A stretch of 21,212 nucleotides of DNA from Planctomycetaceae bacterium (GTDB lineage: Bacteria; Planctomycetota; Planctomycetia; Pirellulales; Thermoguttaceae). Location of the stretch: NCBI GenBank assembly GCA_031283515.1, contig JAITBS010000114.1, positions 1 through 21,212 of the forward strand, written 5' to 3'. The notes beneath the pieces were generated by a model that saw nothing but the letters and a program-made list of their open reading frames with translations, had not been told where the DNA came from and searched no databases. Below, piece by piece: positions 1 through 7,806 of the stretch. Positions within the stretch are counted from its first letter, which is position 1; the number at the start of each line of letters is the position of its first letter. The position numbers were made by a program, and so were the translations under genes.

Positions 1-638
1 CACGGAAATTCGGCTATTTTTTAGGCTTTATAACTTGTTATGTTGTAAAGAATTACAACGGTATTTGTAAAATTTTAAAAATACAAACATTCAATTTGAC
101 ATTATCGTTTTATTTATTGTGTTGATTTTTAATGTTTATTTAAATATTGAACAAATACAAAAAACGATGTAAATCTATAAATATCAACGTATTATGACGA
201 TTTGTTAAAATTTTATCATGTTTGGCAAAACTATCACTATCAAACAAAACCGTTAAAATGACCTGAACGGTTACCCCCAAACAACACCGCTAAAAAAATA
301 TAGATACGAAAATCGGAAACATTCGCTGTTGCGATGGTTGAATTGCTGTTTTACTTTTCCGTTTATGATTGTTCTTTGACATAATTAAAGTTGTTCCAAT
401 TTTTGTAATCTATCAGTGGAATCTTCGCCAATTTGTTTACCAATGGACTCCAAAGGTAGTCAACGTTTCGCCGAAACGTTTTCACCCACCGTTGCGACCT
501 TTCAGTTGCTTACCTTGTAATTTCCAACTGTAAACAAATTCTCAAAAAATTCCACTGATAGATTACGAATCTTATTTTGTGTTTTTTATCTGAATCACAC
601 AAATAAACATGAAAAAAGTGAAATTACCGCGAGTGATC
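1..638. other. Non-coding leader region with no supported gene
   Basis: No open reading frame with a ribosome binding site and protein-like composition is visible on either strand. The first 300 bases are very AT-rich. A small perfect hairpin (GTTGTAA, loop AGAA, TTACAAC) lies at 42-59. The structured part is the inverted-repeat element at 405-566, listed separately. A short AT-rich frame starting at 609 runs through the terminator hairpin and into the antisense of the cytochrome gene and is not a gene. Confidence 0.6.
405..566. repeat. 162-bp inverted-repeat element with nested hairpins (MITE-like or structured RNA)
   Basis: The ends are perfect 18-bp inverted repeats: GTAATCTATCAGTGGAAT at 405-422 and its complement at 549-566. 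A second pair lies inside (AATTTGTTTA at 430-439 against TAAACAAATT at 531-540). A third is around AAAGGT/ACCTTT and CAACG/CGTTG (about 453-503), and the perfect palindrome AACGTTTCG-C-CGAAACGTT sits near 462-480. The inside is visibly less AT-rich than its surroundings. No ORF fills it. The terminal sequence recurs singly at 3030-3047 and 15399-15416 with two differences each, which favours a small mobile element. A structured RNA is the alternative. Confidence 0.6.
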
Positions 639-679
639 AAAAGGCAGACAATATTTGGGAAAAATATTGCCTGCCTTTT
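639..679. terminator. Hairpin terminator downstream of the di-heme propeller gene
   Basis: Arms of 18 nt (639-656 and 662-679) pair with one mismatch around a 5-nt loop, beginning AAAAGGCAG and ending CTGCCTTTT. It lies 6 bp beyond the stop codon of the minus-strand gene ending at 686. The arm ends supply T-runs on both strands, so it could stop transcription from either side. Confidence 0.75.
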
Positions 680-685
680 AACTTT

Positions 686-2599
686 TTACAGTGACAACAC
701 ATATTCGATGAGATCATCAAGTTGTTCGTCGGTCAGCGAATCAATATCGCCTTCGACATCGCCGTGTTTTCCCTTCTTAAACAGGTCTTTCATATTCGTG
801 TAACGACCGTCATGCAGATATGGAGCTGTTCGCCATGTTTCGACAAGAGTCGGCGTGTCAAAACTGCCTTTGCGATCATAATAACATTTCGTATTGACAT
901 CGTGTAACTTTTGATCAGTAAATAACGGTGCCGGATGACATTGAACACAACCGATTTTTGTATCTTCAAAAATCTTTTTACCACGCTCAGCACGTTCACT
1001 CAGTTTACCATCCACAAGATAAGGACTCGAAACAGGTTGCATTGCGTGAATGTAAGCATCAATGTCCTGACATTTCGTTTCGTCCGGCATGGAGAAAAGA
1101 ATAAATTGGAATCCGGTTCGAGTGCAATGGGCGGACGTCTTGCGAACTCCTTCCCACATCGCCGGCGGACACTTCTCACACCAAAGCAAACTTTTGGCGT
1201 TTTTCGGATTACCAAGCCCGTCGTTTAAAAGATCCCAATTATAAGCGTCCATTCGACCATCAGGATGGCAACTCGCACAACTTTGCCAATACTGAAAACA
1301 AAGCGTCGCATCATTCCAATAAATTTCACCAAGACGTTCTTTACTTGGATTTGGTTTAACACCAAGTGTGATTTCTGTACCTTTAAGTGTACCGAGAGCA
1401 ACTAAATCAACCTTTTGGAGTGTATCACTATAATACATTCCAATATAAATGTTATTTCCGACCGCAACAACCGGTCGAGCTCCTTTTCCATCAAGCCGAA
1501 CACGTTTTTTCATTCCGACAAGAAAAGCCAAATCATTGGGTACATCGCTAACTTTTGCGGATGCACTACTTCCGCCGGTGTAACCAGTTGCAGCTTCGGC
1601 GTCATCCTGCGGTAAGGACGCCAATTTTTTGTGCATCGCTTCCGCATCGACAATAATTAACTCGCTTGTTCCGGCAACAGCAATATAAATTTGTTTACCA
1701 TCAGCGGAGGTGGTAATTCCCCACGGATTGGCTGCTCCAAGATCAACATCGTCAAGTAAAACCGTATTGACAAAACCGGAACGTTTATTATTCAGTTGCG
1801 TTGTATCGATAATACTGATTCCATTGGTGTTCATCCAACCGCGTTCAAGTTGGGTCGTCGGCATTTGAAACCGCGCCAGAATTTCCGTGAGATAAACATA
1901 TCGCCCATCCGGTGAAATACAAATTCCGTGAATACTGCCGCTACCGTTCGGCAACCGAATATTTTTCACCGTTCCAGAAATAACATCAATCGCAGAAATT
2001 TCAGCCGCCACATCAATCAATGCCTCCGGATTTTCAGGAATATTAGCAACATCATTCGGTACGGCATTGGAAACATAAACAGTTTTACCGTCTTTGGTAA
2101 CAACAGCACCGCGCGGTTCACGAATTACTTTGATCTGCCGGACAAGTTTCAATTCCGGCAGATCATATTCGCTAACATTGTTACTGAAACGATTACAAAC
2201 AAAAAGTTTTTTACCGTCGGGAGTCACGGCGGGGTTCATGGGAGTGTGTCCGGCGGCGACTTCATAAACAACTTTACCGGTTGACAAATCAACCGCTTGT
2301 ACTAATCCGCGAGAACCGCCTGATGTAACATAAAAAAATTTTTCGTCAATACTCAAAACAATTCCGGTTGGTTCTTTTCCGACAGGGATTGTTTGAATTA
2401 CTTTATTGTCTGCTGTGTTCAACACCGCAATTTCATGGGCATCAAAATGGGTAATGTAAATTTTCGAACCATCCTTAGTTGCCGTCAAATCAATAGGTCC
2501 TTTATAACCCTCCACTGCAAAAACAGAATGATTCAAAATCAGAATCACAATCACAGAAAAGAAAATGACAACAGATAAAACAACATGTTTGTTTTTCAT
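686..2599 (-). CDS. Secreted YVTN/YncE-type beta-propeller fused to a di-heme cytochrome c (MauG/CcpA-like) domain
   Basis: Predicted periplasmic or surface electron-transfer protein of 637 residues. The start at 2599 is chosen because AAGGAG lies 8 nt upstream and a signal peptide follows (positive MKNK, then a hydrophobic stretch to FAVEG); an in-frame start at 2635 has no such support. Residues about 30-390 hold repeated propeller blades of the type VTPDGKKLFVCNRFSNNV and SPDGRYVYLTE. The C-terminal part has two heme c-binding motifs, CASCH at 441-445 and CVQCH at 551-555, and ends with the di-heme peroxidase signature TPTLVETWRTAPYLHDGR. That architecture is known from planctomycete proteins related to MauG and cytochrome c peroxidase; the substrate is unknown. 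An extra cysteine pair, C474 and C477 (WCEKCPPAMW), lies between the heme sites without a following histidine. The gene stands alone. Actual peroxidase activity is uncertain. Confidence 0.85.
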   Translation of the reverse strand: MKNKHVVLSVVIFFSVIVILILNHSVFAVEGYKGPIDLTATKDGSKIYITHFDAHEIAVLNTADNKVIQTIPVGKEPTGIVLSIDEKFFYVTSGGSRGLVQAVDLSTGKVVYEVAAGHTPMNPAVTPDGKKLFVCNRFSNNVSEYDLPELKLVRQIKVIREPRGAVVTKDGKTVYVSNAVPNDVANIPENPEALIDVAAEISAIDVISGTVKNIRLPNGSGSIHGICISPDGRYVYLTEILARFQMPTTQLERGWMNTNGISIIDTTQLNNKRSGFVNTVLLDDVDLGAANPWGITTSADGKQIYIAVAGTSELIIVDAEAMHKKLASLPQDDAEAATGYTGGSSASAKVSDVPNDLAFLVGMKKRVRLDGKGARPVVAVGNNIYIGMYYSDTLQKVDLVALGTLKGTEITLGVKPNPSKERLGEIYWNDATLCFQYWQSCASCHPDGRMDAYNWDLLNDGLGNPKNAKSLLWCEKCPPAMWEGVRKTSAHCTRTGFQFILFSMPDETKCQDIDAYIHAMQPVSSPYLVDGKLSERAERGKKIFEDTKIGCVQCHPAPLFTDQKLHDVNTKCYYDRKGSFDTPTLVETWRTAPYLHDGRYTNMKDLFKKGKHGDVEGDIDSLTDEQLDDLIEYVLSL

Positions 2600-2888
2600 T
2601 TTGTATTGCTCCTTAATTTGAGTTGACCCGAACAAGAGGGGATTTGTTCGGGATTAACGTGTTTTTTACGGCTGAAAATCCGCAAATTCTTTCAAAAAGG
2701 TAATTATCTCTTTTTCTTCTCTAAAATCAAGACCGGTTTTCAGAATTGCAACTTTATACCCATAACATTTGAAAATTCGGGTTTTGTTTTTTGATAAACA
2801 AATTTTTTGACAGAACAAACAGAATTTACAAGAGAATACCTCTAATAATTGTGTTCTATCGTTTTATTTTTTTGCAATTTTATTTTTT

Positions 2889-2916
2889 TTGAAACTATTG
2901 AAATTTTGGGTATAAT
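2889..2916 (+). promoter_or_regulatory. Candidate sigma-70-type promoter upstream of the ThuA operon
   Basis: TTGAAA at 2889-2894, a 16-bp spacer and a perfect TATAAT at 2911-2916, pointing toward the operon at 3255. The implied leader is about 330 nt and would contain the hairpin and repeats at 3030-3197. In such AT-rich DNA chance matches are common. Confidence 0.35.
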
Positions 2917-3029
2917 TTTGAGGAACTTCTAAAAACCTCTTGCAGGTAATTAGGATTATGTTAGGATATTTTATTGAGTTTATACTTTTGAGAATATACG
3001 AAATTGACAAAATAATAAAACAGGTAATA

Positions 3030-3047
3030 ATTCCATTGATATATTAC
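3030..3047 (-). repeat. Solo copy of the GTAATATATCARYGGAAT repeat
   Basis: Reads GTAATATATCAATGGAAT on the minus strand, 16 of 18 identical to each end of the element at 405-566 and to the copy at 15399-15416. It borders the hairpin at 3041-3121 directly. Confidence 0.55.
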
Positions 3048-3121
3048 AAAAACACGAAAAGAGTCAAAACAAAAAATTCGTATTTTTCGTTCTATTTTGT
3101 GTGCTTCGTGTTGTAAAATAT
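3041..3121. repeat. Imperfect long hairpin built on TTCGTGTT
   Basis: AACACGAA at 3051-3058 pairs with TTCGTGTT at 3105-3112. The stem extends outward (ATATTACAA against TTGTAAAATAT) and inward (CAAAACA against TATTTTG) with gaps. There is no T-run typical of a terminator. Similar TTCGTG-based intergenic palindromes are common in several environmental bacterial phyla. Confidence 0.45.
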
Positions 3122-3162
3122 AAAACATCATATAATATTACTACAAGAAGTATATTTGAATT

Positions 3163-3197
3163 AAGTATTCGAAATTGTTAACAAAATAAACAGTTAC
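3163..3197 (+). repeat. Dispersed intergenic motif, copy 1
   Basis: Begins AAGTATTCGAA and ends AAAATAAACAGTTAC. The minus strand of 5799-5836 carries the same two blocks in the same order with a 3-bp length difference. Five more copies of the second block occur elsewhere in the window. Confidence 0.6.
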
Positions 3198-3254
3198 ACC
3201 GTCACGAAACATTTTTCAGAGTAACTTTTTAGACTAACTTATTTAGGAGTTTTT

Positions 3255-4013
3255 ATGCGATTTATTTTTGAAACATTTTTATTATTGTTCTGTATTTCAG
3301 TTCCGCTTTATGCTCAATTGCCGGAAAATGAAACAAAAAAACCTCTTGTTGCGGTCATGGTAAGCGATGATCATTATGACGCCGACAAACTTCTTCCGCC
3401 TTTAATGCAACGGTTGGGCAAAGAAAATGGTTGGGATATTGTCATTCTGCACGGTCATGGCACGGCGAATTTTTCCAATATTGATGTGTTGGACAATGCT
3501 GATGTTCTTGTTGTTTATGTTCGTCGTCTTGCGTTGCCGAAGGAACAACTTGAGAAGGTCAAAAAATTTGTTAATTCCGGTCGTGGTCTTGTCGGGTTGC
3601 GAACCGCGTGCCATGCTTTCGAATCAAAAGCAAAAGTCTTACCGGAACACTGTGAAAATTGGGCGGAATTTGATCATGAAGTTCTCGGTGGCAATTATCA
3701 CGATCACGGAAAAAATGAACTCGGTAGTGATATCGAAAATGTAACAACACAAACCGATTCGCCGATTTTGAAAGATGTTGTGCCGGCTCGTTGGCATAGT
3801 ATTGGTTCCTTATACTTTACAGATCCGGTTAAAGATGATACAATAATTTATCAAACCGCTTCATCCTCACAACAAAAAAACCTTCCGCTTACATGGACAC
3901 GCATGTACGGTAAAACTCGTATCGCCTTCACTGCACTCGGACATCAAAAAGATTTCAAAACGGAAGCATTTCAAAATTTAGTACGAAATCTTGTACTTTG
4001 GGCTGCCCAATAA
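3255..4013 (+). CDS. Secreted ThuA-like domain protein
   Basis: 252 residues of the ThuA-like family, a class I glutamine-amidotransferase-like fold linked to sugar (trehalose-type) utilisation in other bacteria and much expanded in planctomycetes. The signal peptide (MRFIFETFLLLFCISVPLYA) implies export. The ThuA-like fold covers about residues 30-250, with landmarks GLVGLRTACHAFE (111-123), GGNYHDHG (145-152) and the C-terminal TRIAFTALGHQKDF (221-234). ATG at 3255 follows TAGGAG by 7 nt. It is first of three plus-strand genes with gaps of 42 and 23 bp, so co-transcription is likely. The domain match is strong; the substrate is unknown, and many planctomycete ThuA proteins have no assigned reaction. 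Confidence 0.85.
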   Translation: MRFIFETFLLLFCISVPLYAQLPENETKKPLVAVMVSDDHYDADKLLPPLMQRLGKENGWDIVILHGHGTANFSNIDVLDNADVLVVYVRRLALPKEQLEKVKKFVNSGRGLVGLRTACHAFESKAKVLPEHCENWAEFDHEVLGGNYHDHGKNELGSDIENVTTQTDSPILKDVVPARWHSIGSLYFTDPVKDDTIIYQTASSSQQKNLPLTWTRMYGKTRIAFTALGHQKDFKTEAFQNLVRNLVLWAAQ

Positions 4014-4055
4014 CAAGACAAAACTTGAACTTAGAAATTAAGGAGAGATATTGTT

Positions 4056-4904
4056 ATGAAAAAGTTGACTATGTTCCTATTATTTTTTGTTTTATTTTTG
4101 TTTGTTTCCGGTCTTGATGCCGGCGGATTAACGATTCAATTACACGGCGAATATGACGATGTTACATTTGTTGGAGCGATATATCGTTGGGATCCGGACG
4201 GTTTACCGAAACAGGCGGATGGTTCGGCGCGTGTTGCCAAAGAACGTGCGGAAGCTCCAAAAATCAATGAACCATGGACAGATTTTCGTGCCGCCAATAA
4301 AGGTAACGGAAAATGGGTTATTGAATCCATATTGCCGGGAGTTTATGATTTGATTATTATCAAAGGCGGAACCAAACAACGTTTTGAAGGTTGGCGTTAC
4401 GCTCCGGTGCTTGATTTCGAAGAGTTTTTCCCGCCCGACGCTGAAGTTTTGTGTGATCAGGACAACGACGGTAAAAAAGAAACCGTTAAAGATGAAGAAA
4501 GCCGAAAATGGGTCGATAAAACGATTCGCGAATCGAAACATTACGAAAATAAAGTTATTCCGCTTTATATCGGCGGAAGTTACAAAAAAGGTCAAGCCCG
4601 ACCAAAACAAATTCGTACTCTTGTCATGTTGTTGCGGGATATTCAGACAACATTAGATCAAAATTCGGCAACACTGCGTTTTGAAATCTGGCAATTTGAA
4701 GATCGTTCGGGTGGTTACGTTAAACAAAAACGCACTCATGTTTTACACCGAATAATTATGCCTCGTGATGAATTATGTCAATGGGTCTGGCTTTGGGACT
4801 CGTCATTGGGCAATATCAGTATCGGTAAATCCGAACAAAAAACAATTGAGTACAAAATTCCCGACCACACCAATACAACATTACAAGGTCTTTTGCCTTA
4901 CTAA
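4056..4904 (+). CDS. Secreted protein of unknown function
   Basis: 282 residues, not recognised. ATG at 4056 is preceded by AAGGAG at about 10 nt. Residues 1-22 form a signal peptide (MKKLTMFLLFFVLFLFVSGL, cleavage probably near DAGG). The start of the mature part (GLTIQLHGEYDDVTFVGAIYR) and the segment WVIESILPGVYDLIIIKGG suggest beta-sandwich strands like those of carboxypeptidase-regulatory or transthyretin-type folds, but this is only an impression. A charged stretch near residues 135-165 (DQDNDGKKETVKDEESRKW) resembles a calcium-binding DxDNDG loop. It lies between a ThuA-like gene and a prepilin-peptidase-like gene in an apparent operon. No enzymatic motif is visible. Confidence 0.75.
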   Translation: MKKLTMFLLFFVLFLFVSGLDAGGLTIQLHGEYDDVTFVGAIYRWDPDGLPKQADGSARVAKERAEAPKINEPWTDFRAANKGNGKWVIESILPGVYDLIIIKGGTKQRFEGWRYAPVLDFEEFFPPDAEVLCDQDNDGKKETVKDEESRKWVDKTIRESKHYENKVIPLYIGGSYKKGQARPKQIRTLVMLLRDIQTTLDQNSATLRFEIWQFEDRSGGYVKQKRTHVLHRIIMPRDELCQWVWLWDSSLGNISIGKSEQKTIEYKIPDHTNTTLQGLLPY

Positions 4905-4927
4905 CTTCGCGAACAGTTACAAATATC

Positions 4928-5749
4928 ATGATTGATTCTGATCCGGTTATCATGTTCGGTTTATTGATTTGGCTGACGTTATTTGGAATGTGTATTGGTA
5001 GTTTTTTGAACGTGGTCATTTATCGGTTACCGTTAGGTAAAAGTCTTTCCAATCCGCCGTCACATTGTCCGAAATGTAATCATCCGATTCGTTGGTACGA
5101 TAATGTTCCGGTGTTTGGTTGGGTTCTGCTTCGCGGAAAATGCCGCGATTGCAAAGAACCAATTAGTATCCGTTACCCACTCATTGAAGCTCTTTGCGGT
5201 TGTATTTTCGGAATTATTGCATTACTGATTATCTACCGTAACGGAAATAATTCGATACTGGAAATTATTTATCTCGTGTTGACTTTTTCCGGTCTTGTTG
5301 TTACATTCGCAACTGCCGGATTTATCGAACAAAAAAGAAAACCAATTCCCTTACGGCTTTTCATTCCGGTTGCTGTTCCTGCACCAATAATGCCGTTTGT
5401 CATTCAACATTCTTTTCATGTTCCCTTGTTTGTTGATGTGATACGTTATTCCAAAACAGGTAATACTTCTGTTGAAGCGGGTCTTGTGATTGGCAATATA
5501 ATATTATGTCTTGCTGTTGCCGTTCTTTTTTCAAGAAGCGTGTCGTTCAATCATTTAATTTCATGGATTGTTTCAGGAATATTGATTGGATTGTACTTAG
5601 GTTATCTTGGCGTGCCGGTATTAATTCTTTCCGCTTTACTGTTTTTTCTCATGAAAAAAACACCGTTGCAAAAAATAGTGACCGCTCAAAAAGTCCTGTC
5701 CTTCATAACATTTCTCGGTATTATTCTGATGTTGATTTTGTTCCGTTAA
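4928..5749 (+). CDS. Prepilin peptidase-like membrane protein, N-terminal domain intact, catalytic aspartates apparently lost
   Basis: 273 residues, related to type IV prepilin leader peptidase/N-methyltransferase (family A24), an inner-membrane enzyme that processes pilins and pseudopilins. Residues 18-95 match the N-terminal domain well: GMCIGSFLNVVIYRLPLGKS, then zinc-type pairs CPKC (47-50) and CRDC (72-75) and IRYPLIEALCG. The C-terminal membrane region should carry one Asp about seven residues before an IP motif and a GxGD motif. Here the first position is E134 (FIEQKRKPIP) and no GxGD is present in the last helices, where 206-240 reads SFNHLISWIVSGILIGLYLG onward. It may be an inactive or altered enzyme. 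The start lacks a clear ribosome binding site and sits 23 bp after the preceding stop, suggesting coupled translation; M9 is an alternative start. Confidence 0.75.
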   Translation: MIDSDPVIMFGLLIWLTLFGMCIGSFLNVVIYRLPLGKSLSNPPSHCPKCNHPIRWYDNVPVFGWVLLRGKCRDCKEPISIRYPLIEALCGCIFGIIALLIIYRNGNNSILEIIYLVLTFSGLVVTFATAGFIEQKRKPIPLRLFIPVAVPAPIMPFVIQHSFHVPLFVDVIRYSKTGNTSVEAGLVIGNIILCLAVAVLFSRSVSFNHLISWIVSGILIGLYLGYLGVPVLILSALLFFLMKKTPLQKIVTAQKVLSFITFLGIILMLILFR

Positions 5750-5798
5750 ACTCAATACCGGATATTTTTTACATAATATTGTTTTTGCACAAAATTAA

Positions 5799-5836
5799 GT
5801 AACTGTTTATTTTATTAACTAACAGTTCGAATACTT
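5799..5836 (-). repeat. Dispersed intergenic motif, copy 2
   Basis: On the minus strand it begins AAGTATTCGAA and ends TAATAAAATAAACAGTTAC, the same two-block arrangement as 3163-3197. It lies between the operon end and the next promoter. Confidence 0.6.
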
Positions 5837-5841
5837 CGTTC

Positions 5842-5878
5842 AAATAGTCCGCCGATTTTTAAATAGTTCACTGATTTT
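5842..5878 (+). repeat. Two tandem 18-19-bp units
   Basis: Unit 1 is AAATAGTCCGCCGATTTTT (5842-5860) and unit 2 is AAATAGTTCACTGATTTT (5861-5878), differing at three positions. The pattern (TCCGC...GATTTTT) resembles the 24-bp array at 9984-10224. Confidence 0.45.
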
Positions 5879-5921
5879 CATCAATTCTTTTTTCTTTTAA
5901 AAGTTTATGAAAATATCCTCA

Positions 5922-5949
5922 TTGACATTCGATATTGCTTTGTTATATT
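5922..5949 (+). promoter_or_regulatory. Near-consensus sigma-70-type promoter for the YkgJ-family gene
   Basis: A perfect TTGACA (5922-5927), a 16-bp spacer and TATATT (5944-5949), oriented toward the gene at 6050 with an implied leader of about 95 nt. It is the best promoter match in the window. Confidence 0.55.
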
Positions 5950-6049
5950 GATATTCCTTTGGATAAATCGGGTGTTTCTGATACCGGTTGAAAATCCATG
6001 AATAGTTACAAATAGTTAATGATCACAAGAAGGAAAAACGGTACTTTCA

Positions 6050-6463
6050 ATGAAAAACAAACGTCCAAGCCGTGAAGAGATTCCAGCCGGAAAAATTCCA
6101 TGCCATTATTGTCCCGGTAAATGTTGCCGGTATTTTGCGTTACCGATTGACACACCGGAGAGTCATCGAGAGTATGGTTTTATACGCTGGTTTTTGCTGC
6201 ACGAACAGGCAACCGTATTTGTGGACGAAAAAACTTGGTATCTCCTGGTTTATTCGAAATGCAAATATCTGGACGATGCCACAAATCTTTGCGGAATTTA
6301 CGAAACAAGACCGAAAATTTGCCGTGATTATAGTAGCGATAAATGTGAATACGAAGACCATTACGTTTACGAACAATATTTTGAACTTCCTGAACAAATT
6401 GAAGAGTATGCTGAAGCGGTTCTAAATTCACAGCGAAGACAGGGAATTCGGTCGGTTCCGTAA
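6050..6463 (+). CDS. YkgJ-family cysteine cluster protein
   Basis: 137 residues of the YkgJ/Fe-S-oxidoreductase-like cysteine-cluster family, thought to bind zinc or an iron-sulfur cluster; no reaction is established for most members. The diagnostic pattern is clear: C18-x2-C21-x3-CC(25-26), then C71, C81, C91 and C99 in the context CKYLDDATNLCGIYETRPKI. There is no signal peptide, so it is cytoplasmic. The start at 6050 has an AAGGA only at a long distance (about 15 nt), but no later methionine would keep the first cysteines. The gene has its own promoter and is convergent with the next gene. Confidence 0.8.
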   Translation: MKNKRPSREEIPAGKIPCHYCPGKCCRYFALPIDTPESHREYGFIRWFLLHEQATVFVDEKTWYLLVYSKCKYLDDATNLCGIYETRPKICRDYSSDKCEYEDHYVYEQYFELPEQIEEYAEAVLNSQRRQGIRSVP

Positions 6464-6575
6464 TTTGTGGTTTTTATTGAACATCGCTTACGGCAACCAT
6501 GCGTGAAACCGTTTGATTATGCTATTCATGCTGTGGTCACATGACCTTGTTGATATTGAACACAACTCAACCGGT

Positions 6576-6599
6576 GCGATCCTTCGGAAAAAGGATCGC
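6576..6599. terminator. Hairpin between convergent genes
   Basis: GCGATCCTT (6576-6584) pairs perfectly with AAGGATCGC (6591-6599) around the loop CGGAAA. It lies about 110 bp past the YkgJ-family stop and 52 bp past the stop of the minus-strand propeller gene. T-runs are short on both sides (CCGTTT on the plus strand), so it is a moderate, possibly bidirectional terminator. Confidence 0.5.
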
Positions 6600-6651
6600 C
6601 CGTTTGATTGCCTCCAAATTCTGAAATAATCAGATAGAAATAGTTACAAAT

Positions 6652-7806
6652 TTATTTCAGCAAGGCGTCGAAATCAATTCCGGTTAGGTCAATAACACTA
6701 ATCGTATGAGGAGCATTGTTGTCTTCGAGATCAATATTGGCAACATAAAGTTTTTCGCCGCGCAAGCACACTTCAGAACAACGATCAAGAGCTCCGGTTT
6801 TTTTAGCTTCAGGGTTTGGATTCGTTGGATTTTTGGCAATCAAAACCGTTTTGCCGCTTGCCGGATTAGTTACACAAACCGCGTTGCCAACGTAATCGGC
6901 AAAAAAGATATAACCCTTTGGACAAACTTTAAGTCCGTCAACACTTTCATTGGGTCCTTTACCATCATTAAGATCACGATTCGAAACAACAGTTTTACCA
7001 TCTTTCGCCAGTTTGACTTCAAGGATTTTTTTGTCACCAAAATTAGCAACATAAAGCAGTCCTTCTTTTGAAAGTCCGATTCCGTTTGCCCCTACTTTTT
7101 GTTGTCCGTTTCGGTCGGCATCGGTTGTTTGGAAACTGAAAATAAAATGCGGGTCTTTCTGATACGGTAAAACATGCAAGACAGGAGGCGGTCCCGGAAC
7201 ATGAGTACGATAACGTCCACGCCGAACAGCCTGAAGTTCTCCTTTAAATTCCGAAATGTCGAAACAAAATACACCGCTGGTCATCGGCATTTCAACAATC
7301 GCCGGATCAACCTGTGTTTCCGCAACATAAATTTTATCACCGAAAATTTCAAGACCGTTCGCTTGAGTAATTCCTGTTACCAATATTTCCGTACGAACCG
7401 GTTTTCCCTCTTCATGGACAACACGAAGCAGACGTGATTTATGATTGGGATTACCGCCTAGACATTGACTGTCGGCAACATAAAGATGACCATCCGGTCC
7501 AAACGAAATACCAAGCGGTGTAACACGGCCGGTTTCGGGATGAGCGGGGAGTTCAAAATAATTTGAAACATTATCTTCGGCATCAATTTTCAGCAGCCCG
7601 GCATTCCCTTTGCCGCCAATCACCGGAACAGCAAGAATAATATCACCGGTTTTAGGATTCACCGTCATACCGTCCGGATGTAAGGCATTGTCCGGTAAAA
7701 TAATCGCCTTCACCGGTTTTGTCAACGGTTCCACTGCATAAACAAACAATGGAAAAAACAAAAAAGAAACACACAACATGAAATTACGAAACAATTCGAT
7801 ATTCAT
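6652..7806 (-). CDS. Secreted SMP-30/gluconolactonase-like or NHL-type beta-propeller protein
   Basis: 384 residues. The start at 7806 (MNIELFRNFMLCVSF) has AAGGAG 6 nt upstream and opens a signal peptide ending near YAVEP; an in-frame upstream start at 7857 is less likely. The rest is a repeat-built beta-propeller, with blades such as ISFGPDGHLYVADSQCLGG, ITQANGLEIFGDKIYVAETQ, GLSKEGLLYVANFGDKKI and GLKVCPKGYIFFADYVGNA. These fit the SMP-30/gluconolaconase/LRE-like group of calcium-dependent lactonases and related non-enzymatic propellers. The acidic metal ligands cannot be assigned with certainty by eye, so lactonase activity is only a possibility. A role in periplasmic sugar metabolism would suit the neighbouring secreted proteins. 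Confidence 0.75.
   Translation of the reverse strand: MNIELFRNFMLCVSFLFFPLFVYAVEPLTKPVKAIILPDNALHPDGMTVNPKTGDIILAVPVIGGKGNAGLLKIDAEDNVSNYFELPAHPETGRVTPLGISFGPDGHLYVADSQCLGGNPNHKSRLLRVVHEEGKPVRTEILVTGITQANGLEIFGDKIYVAETQVDPAIVEMPMTSGVFCFDISEFKGELQAVRRGRYRTHVPGPPPVLHVLPYQKDPHFIFSFQTTDADRNGQQKVGANGIGLSKEGLLYVANFGDKKILEVKLAKDGKTVVSNRDLNDGKGPNESVDGLKVCPKGYIFFADYVGNAVCVTNPASGKTVLIAKNPTNPNPEAKKTGALDRCSEVCLRGEKLYVANIDLEDNNAPHTISVIDLTGIDFDALLK

Larger units (their letters stand above)
2600..3254. other. Divergent intergenic region with promoter and repeat pieces
   Basis: About 650 bp between two divergently transcribed genes, very AT-rich and without a supported gene. It holds a plus-strand promoter candidate (2889-2916), a solo copy of the inverted-repeat end seen at 405-566 (3030-3047), an imperfect hairpin (3041-3121), and a copy of the dispersed TAATAAAATAGACAGTTAC-type motif (3163-3197), each listed separately. 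Confidence 0.6.
5750..6049. other. Intergenic region upstream of the YkgJ-family gene
   Basis: 300 bp with no gene. It contains dispersed-motif copy 2 (5799-5836), a short tandem duplication (5842-5878) and a near-consensus promoter (5922-5949), listed separately. Confidence 0.6.

Noticed and set aside
405..566. tRNA, tmRNA or riboswitch
   Set aside because: No T-loop, CCA end or known riboswitch core could be recognised; the repeated termini fit a mobile element better.
609..803. 64-codon plus-strand frame
   Set aside because: It runs through the terminator hairpin and into antisense of the cytochrome gene; no ribosome binding site.
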